Below are positions 16,714 through 25,079 of a stretch of DNA of 64,000 nt, piece after piece. Made by a program: the position numbers and the translations under genes. Every line of letters begins with the position of its first letter. The first letter of the stretch is position 1. This DNA comes from Alkalihalobacillus sp. CinArs1 (GTDB taxonomy: Bacteria; Bacillota; Bacilli; Bacillales; Guptibacillaceae), in the NCBI RefSeq assembly GCF_947387515.1, contig NZ_CANDOB010000001.1, forward strand, positions 992,001 through 1,056,000, given 5' to 3'. The notes below the pieces were generated by a model. It did no database searches, was not told the origin of the DNA, and saw only the letters and a list, made by a program, of their open reading frames with translations.

Positions 16714-16914
16714 CTACTTTTTTAACAGTCGATCATGATCTGTTTCAATGTCTTCTGGTTTGAGCCCGGTGGTTGCTGAGGCTTCCATCTGAAGGTTTCG
16801 GTTGCAGTTTTCGCATGTGAATGAAGACGACTTATTTCTTAGCAGTTTACGGTATTGGGGATGGCCAGGTTTAATTTCATATTCTTTTTTACAGAATAAA
16901 CACGTCTTTATCAT
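16714..16914 (-). CDS. Small zinc-ribbon-like protein (YlaI-like, DUF2197)
   Basis: 66 residues with two CxxC pairs, CLFCKKEYEI near the start and TCENCNRN about 27 residues later. They are spaced like a zinc ribbon, and KLLRNKSSSFTC resembles B. subtilis YlaI. Function unknown; nucleic-acid or protein binding is a guess. GGGGGAG lies 6 bases before the ATG at 16912-16914, so the longer open frame is not used. Confidence 0.75.
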   Translation of the reverse strand: MIKTCLFCKKEYEIKPGHPQYRKLLRNKSSSFTCENCNRNLQMEASATTGLKPEDIETDHDRLLKK

Positions 16915-17058
16915 TAGATCTCCCCCTTTACTTATGTATTCTTCATGCCACCCATAATAAACCTGTAAAATGTCCAAATTGTCACATTCAGTTTTTGATT
17001 AGAATACATTATTCAAGGACATACTGGGAATAAAAGAACCATTAAGGGAGGTGTACTC

Positions 17059-17214
17059 TTGGAAGCGAATCAGCTAAGAAAAGCCATTGAACAACGGAAA
17101 CACTTTTACATTTCAAAGCTGGTTGAAGCAGGTGCATACTCCACTTCTGATCAACACCTTTACCAGTGCACTTTGACAGACCTTGAGAAAGAGTACAAAC
17201 AGCTAAATTACTAA
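17059..17214 (+). CDS. Fur-regulated basic protein A-like small protein (FbpA family)
   Basis: 51 residues from a TTG start preceded by GGGAGGTG. The pattern of a charged N-terminus, KLVEAGAY, DQHLYQCTLTDLEKEYK matches the FbpA family of B. subtilis, small proteins made under iron limitation and thought to help the RNA FsrA. I see no convincing Fur box directly upstream, so iron control of this copy is unproven. An intrinsic terminator follows at 17220-17247. Confidence 0.7.
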   Translation: MEANQLRKAIEQRKHFYISKLVEAGAYSTSDQHLYQCTLTDLEKEYKQLNY

Positions 17215-17219
17215 TTCGA

Positions 17220-17247
17220 AGAGATTCTAACTGAATCTCTTTTTTTA
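17220..17247 (+). terminator. Terminator after the FbpA-like gene
   Basis: AGAGATTC and GAATCTCT pair, followed by seven T. Confidence 0.85.
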
Positions 17248-17353
17248 TGTTAATCACGAAATAAATTAAAAATATATGTATAGAATAAACGTGATATGTC
17301 CAAGCTTAAGACATAGATAGATAAACTAGTAATGTTAGAAAGGATGATTTACT

Positions 17354-17626
17354 ATGAATAAAGCAGAACTACTACACACCGTTGCTGAGAGAGCTGAGAT
17401 GTCAAAGAAGGATACTGCAAGAGTGATAGACACATTGATGGATACGATTGCTGAGGCACTCGCAAAAGGTGAAAAAGTTCAACTCGTTGGCTTTGGTAAC
17501 TTCGAAGTAAGAGAACGTTCCGCTCGTAAAGGGCGTAACCCGCAAACTGGAGAAGAAATCTTCATCCAAGCTTCAAAAACACCTGCTTTCAAACCAGGTA
17601 AAGCACTAAAAGAAAAAGTAGTCTAA
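17354..17626 (+). CDS. hup: DNA-binding protein HU
   Basis: 90 residues, the usual HU length. It has the family signature [18 protein letters not shown] (about 46-63) with the DNA-clasping proline arm, and [11 protein letters not shown] at the end. HU is a nucleoid architectural dimer. AAAGGATG lies upstream of the ATG. It is monocistronic, with a strong terminator. It is probably a second HU copy, since bacilli usually carry the essential hbs near other genes; that cannot be judged here. Confidence 0.95.
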   Translation: MNKAELLHTVAERAEMSKKDTARVIDTLMDTIAEALAKGEKVQLVGFGNFEVRERSARKGRNPQTGEEIFIQASKTPAFKPGKALKEKVV

Positions 17627-17631
17627 ACCTA

Positions 17632-17662
17632 AAAAGCTGGAATCATTTGATTCCAGCCTTTT
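17632..17662 (+). terminator. Terminator after hup
   Basis: AAAGCTGGAATCA and TGATTCCAGCCTTTT form a long stem ending in a T run. Confidence 0.88.
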
Positions 17663-17678
17663 CTATTAAGGAGTCCAT

Positions 17679-17759
17679 ATGGATATCGTAAAATATGTAG
17701 TAACTGCGGCAACAATCGTGATGCTATGTTATTTTTATTATCGGATGGCAAAAAAATAA
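17679..17759 (+). CDS. Predicted 26-residue membrane miniprotein
   Basis: MDIVKYVVTAATIVMLCYFY, then YRMAKK: one transmembrane helix with a positive C-terminal tail. AAGGAG lies 6 bases before the ATG, and a GC-rich hairpin (17762-17783) follows the stop directly. No family recognised. The short length makes coding uncertain, but the ribosome site, hydrophobic profile and terminator agree. Confidence 0.55.
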   Translation: MDIVKYVVTAATIVMLCYFYYRMAKK

Positions 17760-17761
17760 CG

Positions 17762-17783
17762 AGCGCGCCCTAGAGCGCGCTTA
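17762..17783. terminator. GC-rich hairpin between convergent genes
   Basis: AGCGCGC and GCGCGCT pair around a short loop. The T run is poor, so termination strength is uncertain. Confidence 0.55.
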
Positions 17784-18411
17784 ACTGTTTATTAAGCTTG
17801 TTATACCAATCCTCTGAAAGCTCTTTCGCTAGCATCGCCTGCTCAAGACCCTTCCGATCTTTTCTGTCATGGTATGTTAGACGATTTACCATCGCAACAC
17901 TCACATCATGATCTGGCCTTTTGTGAATGCTTACCTTTTCACCAGCAGATACATAACCTTCCTGAAGAACTCTTAGATAATATCCGCTAAATCCATTGTC
18001 AGTTACTTGTTTTACCATGTCGTCAACACGGAACTTACTTGCGAGTTTATAACACGGTTTCCTTGGTAAGCTTACTTGTACTAAGATTTCTCCTATACAG
18101 TAGATATCACCAATTCTCGCCTCATTTTCATCTAAACCGGAGATGGTAAAATTCTCGCCAAATGCTCCAGGAGATAGTTTACGACTCAACTTCTCTTCCC
18201 AGTAAGGATAATGCTCATAAGGGTATACACAGATCGCTTTCTCAGGTCCACCATGATGAACACGATCAGCCTGTCCATCCCCTTCTACCTGCACTGTAGA
18301 TACATAAACCGGCTCATGAGTAGATGTTTTTATAATACCTGATTCCATCACATTTCCTTTGTAACTGATTTCAACAGGCTTCCCAACATTTACGCTGATT
18401 AGATTTTTCAT
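17770..18411 (-). CDS. MOSC domain protein (YiiM/YflK-like)
   Basis: 213 residues. The MOSC beta-barrel domain covers about 35-165, with GDGQADRVHHGGPEKAICVY, FGENFTI and the sulfur-carrying cysteine candidate in LPRKPCYKLA. A C-terminal 3-alpha segment follows, as in E. coli YiiM, which acts in molybdenum-dependent reduction of N-hydroxylated compounds. The ATG at 18409-18411 follows GAGGGAGG. Monocistronic. Confidence 0.88.
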   Translation of the reverse strand: MKNLISVNVGKPVEISYKGNVMESGIIKTSTHEPVYVSTVQVEGDGQADRVHHGGPEKAICVYPYEHYPYWEEKLSRKLSPGAFGENFTISGLDENEARIGDIYCIGEILVQVSLPRKPCYKLASKFRVDDMVKQVTDNGFSGYYLRVLQEGYVSAGEKVSIHKRPDHDVSVAMVNRLTYHDRKDRKGLEQAMLAKELSEDWYNKLNKQLSAL

Positions 18412-18475
18412 AGTCTTACCTCCCTCCTCTCTAATCGTAGCATAAATTTCCATTTCTAGAATGTTTGAAAATGAA

Positions 18476-18503
18476 AAAGCAGTCCCGAAAAAGGACTGCT
18501 TTT
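18476..18503. terminator. Terminator after the FbpB-like gene
   Basis: AAAAGCAGTCC and GGACTGCTTTT pair around CGAAAAA; T runs are present on both strands. Confidence 0.85.
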
Positions 18504-18505
18504 CA

Positions 18506-18625
18506 TTATGAATGCTTATCATCTAGACGCTTTTCTATTTCTGCTAACTCCTTCTCATTTTTAAGAAGCTCTGCTTTATTTTGCTCGACAAGCTGTTTAA
18601 ACGTTAATTTCTTGTGCTTTTTCAC
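18506..18625 (-). CDS. fbpB: FbpB family small basic protein
   Basis: 39 residues from a GTG at 18623-18625 with GGTGGG 6 bases upstream. The sequence, KKHKKLTFKQLVEQNKAELL followed by KNEKELAEIEKRLDDKH, fits the FbpB family, whose B. subtilis member is Fur-controlled and assists the iron-sparing RNA FsrA in repressing iron-rich enzymes. A good Fur box lies 27 bases upstream. Confidence 0.8.
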   Translation of the reverse strand: MKKHKKLTFKQLVEQNKAELLKNEKELAEIEKRLDDKHS

Positions 18626-18651
18626 AATAACCCACCAACTTTCTGTCTGTA

Positions 18652-18666
18652 TGCTAATGATTATAC
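18652..18666 (-). promoter_or_regulatory. Fur box upstream of fbpB
   Basis: TGCTAATGATTATAC matches the 7-1-7 Bacillus Fur box TGATAAT-N-ATTATCA at 12 of 14 defined positions. On the minus strand it contains TATAAT, so Fur would cover the -10 element. Confidence 0.7.
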
Positions 18667-18814
18667 ATCAGCAATACATAAGATAAGTTTACTAATTGTT
18701 AAAATTTTATGAAAATTAACACATAATTTAGTTTATTCATCTTTTTTTCTAATATAACCTTGTTCTTTTAAGGTTCTTTTTTTCATTTATAATGATGAGA
18801 GAAAGGGGTTTTTT

Positions 18815-19276
18815 ATGATGGGATACGTTGAGGAATTACGAAGCCTCGTAGGTAAACGCCCTCTTATCCTAGTGGGGTCAGTCGTGATCATTCGTAATAA
18901 AGAAGGGGCTATTCTATTGCAACAAAGGAATGAAAAGAAAAAACGCTGGGGGTTACCTGGTGGGTTGATGGAGCCTGGAGAATCTACAGAAGAAACCGCT
19001 ATTCGTGAAGCGAAGGAGGAAACAGGATTACGAATACGTTCACTCACTCTTTTTCAAATGTACTCTGGTTCAGAGTTTTTTACTGTAGCTGATAATGGAG
19101 ATGAGTTTTACTCTGTCACAGCTGCCTATCATACGGATCATTACACTGGTCAATTGACTTCAAAACAAGAAGAAAGCTTGTCCTATGCGTTTTTTGACCC
19201 AACCTCTCTACCTGATAATATGGTCGGTAGTCATCGAAGAATGATTTCTGATTACGTAACCATCTCTACAAAATAA
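18815..19276 (+). CDS. Nudix hydrolase
   Basis: 153 residues. The Nudix box (G-x5-E-x7-REAKEETG-L) is complete at about residues 50-72, with Mg2+ ligands in REAKEE. The fold cleaves nucleoside diphosphates linked to another group; the substrate cannot be told from sequence. AAAGGGG lies 6 bases before the ATG. Shares a terminator with the convergent YebC-type gene. Confidence 0.92.
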   Translation: MMGYVEELRSLVGKRPLILVGSVVIIRNKEGAILLQQRNEKKKRWGLPGGLMEPGESTEETAIREAKEETGLRIRSLTLFQMYSGSEFFTVADNGDEFYSVTAAYHTDHYTGQLTSKQEESLSYAFFDPTSLPDNMVGSHRRMISDYVTISTK

Positions 19277-19277
19277 A

Positions 19278-19309
19278 CAAACAGCCTGGCAATTCGCCAG
19301 GCTGTTTGT
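19278..19309. terminator. Bidirectional terminator
   Basis: AAACAGCCTGGC and GCCAGGCTGTTT pair around AATTC. Confidence 0.9.
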
Positions 19310-19315
19310 CTACAG

Positions 19316-20035
19316 TTACTCTCCTAAATTAACGTTGTGGTATACCTGCTGTACATCTTCAAGATCTTCGAGCACGTCTACTAGTTTTTCAAATTGTTCC
19401 TGTGACTCTGCTGGAAGGTCGACCTCATTTTGAGGGAGCATTGTTAATTCCGCAACAGTAAATTCAGTGATTCCTTCGTTTTTCAGCGCTTCCTGAACTG
19501 CATGAAACTGATCAGGTTCAGCATAGATGATCACAGCATCCTCTTCTTCTAGTAAATCTCTAACGTCGATGTCTGCTTCCATCAATAGCTCAAGCAGTTC
19601 GTCAGCCGTTTTTCCTTCGATACCAAATACAGCTGTCGGATCAAACATATAAGCTACAGAACCATTCACACCCATGTTTCCACCGTTTTTTCCAAAAGCC
19701 GCTCTCACATCTGAAGCAGTACGGTTCACGTTGTTTGTTAGTGTCTCTACGATCAACATCGAACCGTCTGGGCCAAATCCTTCATAACGAAGGTTGTCAT
19801 AGTTTTCTTCAGATCCGCCTTTTGCTTTCTCAATCGCACGATCGATGATTGCTTTTGGAACATTGTATGTTTTCGCACGTTCTAGTACTAGTCGTAGTGC
19901 CTGGTTTGCTACTGGGTCTGGCTCTCCCTGCTTAGCTGCTACATATATTTCACGACCGAACTTGGCATAAATTCTACTCGTATTTGCATCTTTTGAAGCT
20001 TTTTTTTCTTTAATGTTATTCCATTTTCGTCCCAT
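19316..20035 (-). CDS. YebC/PmpR family DNA-binding regulatory protein (YeeN-like)
   Basis: 239 residues, the usual length. It begins [20 protein letters not shown], typical of the YeeN subgroup, and contains [19 protein letters not shown] and [12 protein letters not shown]. Members were described as transcription regulators; recent work links the family to translation of proline stretches, so its role is unsettled. The ribosome site is weak. Confidence 0.92.
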   Translation of the reverse strand: MGRKWNNIKEKKASKDANTSRIYAKFGREIYVAAKQGEPDPVANQALRLVLERAKTYNVPKAIIDRAIEKAKGGSEENYDNLRYEGFGPDGSMLIVETLTNNVNRTASDVRAAFGKNGGNMGVNGSVAYMFDPTAVFGIEGKTADELLELLMEADIDVRDLLEEEDAVIIYAEPDQFHAVQEALKNEGITEFTVAELTMLPQNEVDLPAESQEQFEKLVDVLEDLEDVQQVYHNVNLGE

Positions 20036-20237
20036 TACGTTCCACTCTCTTTCGACTTAATCTTACCCACTATTTCATGGTTATGAACACTTTCATGAAA
20101 ATACACTAACACTTCTCTATTAATTATAGCACATCGTAGTGACCGCTTATTGAGATTCACCTTTAGAAATGGCAGCAGGATAACCGTTTCCTTTTTGTAC
20201 AAGAAGAGTATGATGGTAATTAGAAAGGTGGGGTAAA

Positions 20238-21308
20238 ATGCAGAATCAAAGAGTAAGAGATTATGGTATTTCTATAGGAGAATTAAAAACGGGACCGCTA
20301 AATTCTATAACCGACGTGACAGGGGTTACAGTTGGACATGCTACGTTAAGTAACGGTGAGATGCAAACTGGCGTAACAGCTATCCTTCCCCATCAAGGGA
20401 ATACATTTAGAGAAAAATGCATGGCTTCTACTCATGTGATCAATGGTTTTGGAAAAACCATGGGTACGATTCAAATGACCGAACTTGGAACATTGGAAAC
20501 GCCAATTCTGTTAACAAACACACTTAGCATTGGAACAGCATCAGATGCACTCATCGAATACATGCTCGATCGATGCCCTGAAATCGGTCATTCAACAGGA
20601 ACGGTCAATCCTGTCATTGGAGAATGCAATGACATGTTTCTTAACAATATCCGAGCAAAATACGTGAAGAAAGAACATGTTTTTGAAGCAATTTCTAACG
20701 CTTCTACACATGTAGAAGAAGGCGCAGTTGGAGCAGGTACTGGTATGCTTTGTTACTCGTTAAAAGGTGGGGTTGGAACTTCATCTAGAATGATGGAAAT
20801 GGCGCATGGCACCTATACACTAGGTGTTCTTGTCGTAACCAATTTCGGTATATTACGAGACCTGCGTATCGATGGAAAAGCAATCGGTGAAGAGCTCAAA
20901 GCAAATCTATTACATAAATGGGAAGAAAAAGACAAGGGTTCAATTATGGTGATCGTTGCCACAGACCTTCCTGTTTCGGAGCGACAGCTAAATCGGATCA
21001 TCAAACGATCCGTAACGGGCTTATCGAGGACAGGTTCCATCATTACTACTGGAAGCGGCGAAATCATCATTGGATTTTCTACAGCAAACAAGATTCCACA
21101 CGAGAGATCTTCAGAACCGTTACAACTTCAAACGATCCACGAAGAAGACATCGACCTAGCATTCCGAGCGGTAGGTGAAGCTACTGAAGAAGCGGTGCTA
21201 AATTCACTAACACAGGCAACACATGTTGTAGGTAGAGACGGAAACGAGCGACCAGCATTAAAGGATTTGTTAGAGGAGTTTGATATCCGAATGAATTATT
21301 CTAGATAA
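20238..21308 (+). CDS. P1 family peptidase (DmpA/BapA-like)
   Basis: 356 residues. N-terminal-nucleophile aminopeptidase family with D-amino and beta-aminopeptidase activities in characterised members. Matches: ITDVTGVTVGHATL, GTVNPVIGECND, and the autoprocessing region KGSIMVIVATDLP (about 233), where the chain is expected to be cut before the Ser, making the new N-terminal nucleophile. No signal peptide. GGTGGGG lies upstream. Monocistronic with a terminator. Confidence 0.92.
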   Translation: MQNQRVRDYGISIGELKTGPLNSITDVTGVTVGHATLSNGEMQTGVTAILPHQGNTFREKCMASTHVINGFGKTMGTIQMTELGTLETPILLTNTLSIGTASDALIEYMLDRCPEIGHSTGTVNPVIGECNDMFLNNIRAKYVKKEHVFEAISNASTHVEEGAVGAGTGMLCYSLKGGVGTSSRMMEMAHGTYTLGVLVVTNFGILRDLRIDGKAIGEELKANLLHKWEEKDKGSIMVIVATDLPVSERQLNRIIKRSVTGLSRTGSIITTGSGEIIIGFSTANKIPHERSSEPLQLQTIHEEDIDLAFRAVGEATEEAVLNSLTQATHVVGRDGNERPALKDLLEEFDIRMNYSR

Positions 21309-21317
21309 AATACACGC

Positions 21318-21351
21318 AAAAAAACCATTGGAATCTATCAATGGTTTTTTT
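21318..21351 (+). terminator. Terminator after the P1 peptidase gene
   Basis: AAAAACCATTG and CAATGGTTTTT pair and are followed by T residues. It also faces the end of the convergent TRAP operon. Confidence 0.85.
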
Positions 21352-21369
21352 GATTTTTGTTGTTTAGTT

Positions 21370-22650
21370 TTAAAGCCCCAGCCAATTTGGAATGAGCAAT
21401 ACTGCCCCCTCCCAATATGTAATGACAAACAAGATAAGTATTCCCATAATTAAGAAAGGCATTGTGGATTTCACAAGCTTTTCGAAGCGTACTTCTGCAA
21501 TCGAAGATACAATAAATAACCCTGTACCAACTGGTGGTGTCAATAATCCAATCGTCAAATTAATACAAATGATTACCCCAAAATGAATAGGGTCTATTTC
21601 AAAAGCTGTGAGCAGCGGCATAAATACTGGCACAAGAATAATTAAAGCAGCGATGCCATCAAGTACAGCTCCTAGTAACAACAATAGTATATTTACAAGG
21701 AATAAAAATACAAAAGGATTATCAGACAAAGTTGTCATAGCGGATACAATAGCTTGTGGAATTTGTTCAAAGGCTATCATCCATCCAAATATGTTAGCCA
21801 TCGCAATTAGAAATGTAACTGTGGCAGTAGCTATAACCGTATTGATTAATATACCTGGGATTTTATTGAAAGTTAGTTCTCTATAGAGTAGAGCTCCTAC
21901 CAAGTATGCAACCACTGAGGCTATTGCAGCAGATTCAGTTGCAGTAAAAGCGCCACTTAAAATACCTGCAATAATAATAAATGGTACAAGAAGCGCCGGG
22001 AGTACATTCAACGTACTTTTGAATATTTCTCTCCCAGTGGCTTTTGTGGTTTTTTTAAAGTTGTATTTATAGCCAATGAACGCAATAAGAGAAATAAAAC
22101 CTATCCCATATAAAATCCCAGGGATTATACCTGCCATAAATAGTCCACCGATTGAAGTACCCGACAGAGTACCATATATTATAAAAATCATGCTCGGTGG
22201 TATGATTGGCGCAACAATAGATGAAGCAAGTGTAAGTGCTGATGAAAACTCTTTGTTATACCCTTCCTTTTCCATCTCTGGAACCATCACTTTACTCATC
22301 ATGGCCGCTTGAGCATTGGCTGATCCAAGGATTGATGCTAAGAACATGTTCGCAACTACTGTTACATAAGCAAGGCCTCCTCTAACATGTCCAAATAGAA
22401 CTCTTGCAAATGTGACGAGCCTCTTTGTAATCCCTCCACCATTCATCAATTCTCCAGCAAGCATGAATAGCGGGATAGCCAATAATCCAAAATTATCAAG
22501 TCCCGAATATAAGCGCATAGGTGTTGACTCGAGCAACGTGGTATTCCCCACGAGAAAGAAATAAAGAATTGTTGTAATACCAAGAACCAGTGAAATAGGA
22601 ATGGCCATAAAAAGCAACACAAAAAATAGAATAACAATTAGTATTGTCAT
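21370..22650 (-). CDS. dctM: TRAP transporter large permease (DctM)
   Basis: 426 residues, about 12-13 membrane segments, with family motifs LAIPLFMLAGELMN, IIPPSMIFIIYG and PVGTGLFI. It is the Na+-coupled channel subunit of a tripartite ATP-independent periplasmic transporter. Its start overlaps the DctQ stop by 4 bases (ATGA). It is the last gene of the aromatic catabolic island, which suggests uptake of an aromatic carboxylate or a pathway intermediate; the substrate is not proven. Confidence 0.93.
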   Translation of the reverse strand: MTILIVILFFVLLFMAIPISLVLGITTILYFFLVGNTTLLESTPMRLYSGLDNFGLLAIPLFMLAGELMNGGGITKRLVTFARVLFGHVRGGLAYVTVVANMFLASILGSANAQAAMMSKVMVPEMEKEGYNKEFSSALTLASSIVAPIIPPSMIFIIYGTLSGTSIGGLFMAGIIPGILYGIGFISLIAFIGYKYNFKKTTKATGREIFKSTLNVLPALLVPFIIIAGILSGAFTATESAAIASVVAYLVGALLYRELTFNKIPGILINTVIATATVTFLIAMANIFGWMIAFEQIPQAIVSAMTTLSDNPFVFLFLVNILLLLLGAVLDGIAALIILVPVFMPLLTAFEIDPIHFGVIICINLTIGLLTPPVGTGLFIVSSIAEVRFEKLVKSTMPFLIMGILILFVITYWEGAVLLIPNWLGL

Positions 22651-23126
22651 AGTTCACCTTTCTTTCTCACGATGTCCATTAAATTTGAGAGTAGATGAAT
22701 TGCTGAAAAGGTTAATCCGAGTGGAACGGCTAAATAGGGAATCCACATTGGCAACAACATAGCTGTGGATTTTTGAAATGCTACACTCGGCGAAGTAATC
22801 CACTTAAAGCTATAAATAATCAGTAAAATGAGAAAAAGGAGCATAATTATATGCCCTGAAATTAATAATATTTTTTTAATCTTTTTTGGAGCATAATCTA
22901 AAACGATTGTAACTGCAGCTTGAGATTTATATTTAAGTCCCAAGCTGCCACCTATAAAACTTATCCAAATAAGAAGAAAAACAGAAACTTCTCCCGCCCA
23001 CGACAATGGTGCATTCAGTACATATCTAAAAGCTACAGCGAGAGTAACGACGATTGCCATAGAAAACATCAGGATAACCGAAAGATTTTTTTCTATTCTA
23101 GATATACCATGGCTTATCAGTTTCAT
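22647..23126 (-). CDS. dctQ: TRAP transporter small permease (DctQ)
   Basis: 159 residues with four membrane helices. SWAGEVSVFLLIWISFIGGSL is a DctQ hallmark (Trp and Glu at the end of helix 2). It pairs with DctM. Downstream of dctP by 21 bases. Confidence 0.9.
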   Translation of the reverse strand: MKLISHGISRIEKNLSVILMFSMAIVVTLAVAFRYVLNAPLSWAGEVSVFLLIWISFIGGSLGLKYKSQAAVTIVLDYAPKKIKKILLISGHIIMLLFLILLIIYSFKWITSPSVAFQKSTAMLLPMWIPYLAVPLGLTFSAIHLLSNLMDIVRKKGEL

Positions 23127-23147
23127 TTTAGTGACCCCCTGTTATAA

Positions 23148-24173
23148 CTAGTTGCGGAACGTATCAATGAATTCTTGAATCAATGGATTTGTTGGTCCAT
23201 ACTTCTCATCAAACATCTTCTTCTGCTCTTCAAACACTGAGGAGTCTAGTTCGTAGATATTCATCCCATTATCCTTAAGTTGCTGTTTAAACTCTTCCTC
23301 TTGTCCTGCTCTTGTCACAGCAGCGTACTCAGCGGCTGCTGCAATAGATTCCTTGATAATTTGCTGGTCTTCTTCGGACATTCCTTCAAAAGTAGATTTA
23401 TTCACCATTGCGACAGACGGCCAGACCATATGATTTGTAACAGCACCATGTTTAACAACTTCATAGTACTTATTTGTAATAGCTGCGTCTAAATCCATAT
23501 CCATCCCATCGATAACCCCAGTTTGCACAGCTGAGTATACTTCCGGCAATGGAAGGCCTTCAGTTGAAGCTCCTGTAGCCTTATAAAAATCTTGCATTGG
23601 AGGACTTGGCGTAACCCGAAGTTTTAAACCATCCATATCCGCTGTTGTTTTAACTTCTTTATCCTTAAATAACATTACACGTTGACCCGCAAAGAGATAA
23701 TCTAATCCTACTAATCCTTGCTGATCCAGCGTCCCTAATATTTTTTTTGCAATTTCTGAGTCTCTTTCTGCATTAGCTTCGTTTAGATCTTCAAATGCGT
23801 ATGGAGTAAACCAAGCTGCAAACGCCGGTTCACGTGAACTCATATAAGCTGCTGTAATAAAGCCAAAATCGACAGACCCTGCTGCTATTTGCTCGACCAT
23901 GTCTGCTTCACTTCCAAGCTGACTTGAAGGATAGATTTCCATCTTCATTCTTCCGTCTGAACGTGTTTCGAGTTCTTCTTTAAATTTTTCTGCCGCTTTA
24001 TGCCACATATGCGTAGGCGGAGTAATATGCGCTAGCTTGAAGTTATACGTTTTGCCAGCTCCATCTCCTGAAGTAGCAGTACCAACCGACTCAGAATCAT
24101 TACACCCTGTAAGTGAGAAAATCATAAGTGAAATTGACAAAAGGAATACACTCCATTTTTTTATCTTCTTCAT
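23148..24173 (-). CDS. dctP: TRAP transporter solute-binding lipoprotein (DctP)
   Basis: About 341 residues. Lipoprotein signal with lipobox LTGC at about 23-26, so it is anchored outside the membrane as usual in Gram-positive TRAP systems. The DctP fold shows GSEADMVEQIAAGSVDFGFI, LKLRVTPSPPMQDFYKATGA (the conserved Arg in LRV that binds the substrate carboxylate) and LPLPEVYSAVQTGVIDGMD. The carboxylate-binding Arg fits an organic-acid substrate. Start at 24173 after GGGGGA. A cre-like box lies between it and the upstream FAD synthetase gene. Confidence 0.93.
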   Translation of the reverse strand: MKKIKKWSVFLLSISLMIFSLTGCNDSESVGTATSGDGAGKTYNFKLAHITPPTHMWHKAAEKFKEELETRSDGRMKMEIYPSSQLGSEADMVEQIAAGSVDFGFITAAYMSSREPAFAAWFTPYAFEDLNEANAERDSEIAKKILGTLDQQGLVGLDYLFAGQRVMLFKDKEVKTTADMDGLKLRVTPSPPMQDFYKATGASTEGLPLPEVYSAVQTGVIDGMDMDLDAAITNKYYEVVKHGAVTNHMVWPSVAMVNKSTFEGMSEEDQQIIKESIAAAAEYAAVTRAGQEEEFKQQLKDNGMNIYELDSSVFEEQKKMFDEKYGPTNPLIQEFIDTFRN

Positions 24174-24209
24174 CTCATTTCCCCCAAATAGTTTAATAGG
24201 TTCATTAAT

Positions 24210-24223
24210 ATAAAGCGCTTTCA
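24210..24223 (-). promoter_or_regulatory. cre-like CcpA site before dctP
   Basis: Minus strand TGAAAGCGCTTTAT matches TGWAARCGYTWNCW at 13 of 14 positions. It lies between the FAD synthetase and TRAP genes, in position to block either read-through or a local promoter. Confidence 0.6.
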
Positions 24224-24237
24224 CTTTTTTCAATGGA

Positions 24238-24813
24238 TTAAGCAGTACTGGTGTTGCTTACTAACTGTTTTCGACTGCGATTTGAATAAGACCAACCTAA
24301 TAGAGTTAAAGCTTCTTGGACTTTCCCTTGAGATAGATGGTTTCGAATCCTAGTTGAAGAAATAACATCACCATTTGAACAGCGGACGGTATTAGTAGGT
24401 TCGACTTTAAAGTGCCTGGCTAAGAGATTTAAATCTCCAGCTCGTTTTTTTCCAAAGCGGAAGTCCCTTCCCACATGAATTTCTAGAGGATTGTACTCTC
24501 CCAATTCTTCAATAAAGCTTTCTGAAGTTCTGTTGATATAAAATTCATCAAATTTTGCTACCACAACATGGTCGACCCTGAGCGCTTCAAAACGAGCTAA
24601 CTTCTCTTCTACTGTCGTCAACATTTGAGCTTTTTGAAAAAAACAGCGAGGGGGAGGATCAAAGGTATATACAAGGCTCGGTACTCCTAATCCCTTTGCT
24701 CTACTCACTGCATGAGATATAACTTTTTGATGTCCTTTGTGAACGCCATCAAAAGCTCCTATAGAAACTACGGATCCTAAAAACAGTGGTCCTCGTTCAA
24801 GATGCACTTCCAC
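24238..24813 (-). CDS. Stand-alone FAD synthetase (FMN adenylyltransferase)
   Basis: 191 residues corresponding only to the N-terminal nucleotidyltransferase half of RibF. Motifs: GAFDGVHKGHQKVI (HxGH-type), EIHVGRDFRFGKKRAGD and VISSTRIRNHLSQGKVQEA (the ISSTRIR motif). The riboflavin kinase half is missing. A housekeeping ribF is expected elsewhere, so this is probably a pathway-dedicated enzyme that makes FAD for the flavin monooxygenase; a comparable FAD synthetase was described in the Geobacillus anthranilate pathway (from memory). GTG start after AAGGGGG. Confidence 0.85.
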   Translation of the reverse strand: MEVHLERGPLFLGSVVSIGAFDGVHKGHQKVISHAVSRAKGLGVPSLVYTFDPPPRCFFQKAQMLTTVEEKLARFEALRVDHVVVAKFDEFYINRTSESFIEELGEYNPLEIHVGRDFRFGKKRAGDLNLLARHFKVEPTNTVRCSNGDVISSTRIRNHLSQGKVQEALTLLGWSYSNRSRKQLVSNTSTA

Positions 24814-24873
24814 CGTTCCACCCCCTTTTATGAACTAAATGACTAAACAATATTCCCTAACCTTTTTGTGCAT

Positions 24874-25074
24874 TTATTCATTACTTTTTCTTTCTTCAGC
24901 TTTACTTAATCCTCCCACGCTCCAATTTTCTTCAGGGATTTCTTGTAATATCACGCGTACTTTATTTATATCAATATCAAGATTTTTACTGATCGCCTGG
25001 CTAACCTCTCTTACCAACTTCCTTTTCACTTCAATACTCCTACCTTGTAGTATGTGAATATGAGTAATGGGCAT
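24874..25074 (-). CDS. 4-oxalocrotonate tautomerase family protein
   Basis: 66 residues. Pro follows the initiator Met (MPITHIHILQGRS); in this family Pro-1 is the catalytic base. Later LQEIPEENWSVGG is typical of 4-OT. It interconverts 2-hydroxymuconate and 2-oxo-3-hexenedioate. Five bases downstream of the decarboxylase gene, hence one operon. AAAGGA lies upstream of the ATG. Confidence 0.9.
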   Translation of the reverse strand: MPITHIHILQGRSIEVKRKLVREVSQAISKNLDIDINKVRVILQEIPEENWSVGGLSKAEERKSNE

Positions 25075-25079
25075 ATGTT

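Noticed and set aside
16995-17020. Fur box upstream of the FbpA-like gene
   Set aside because: Only a weak match (TGATTAG-type half); too poor to claim.
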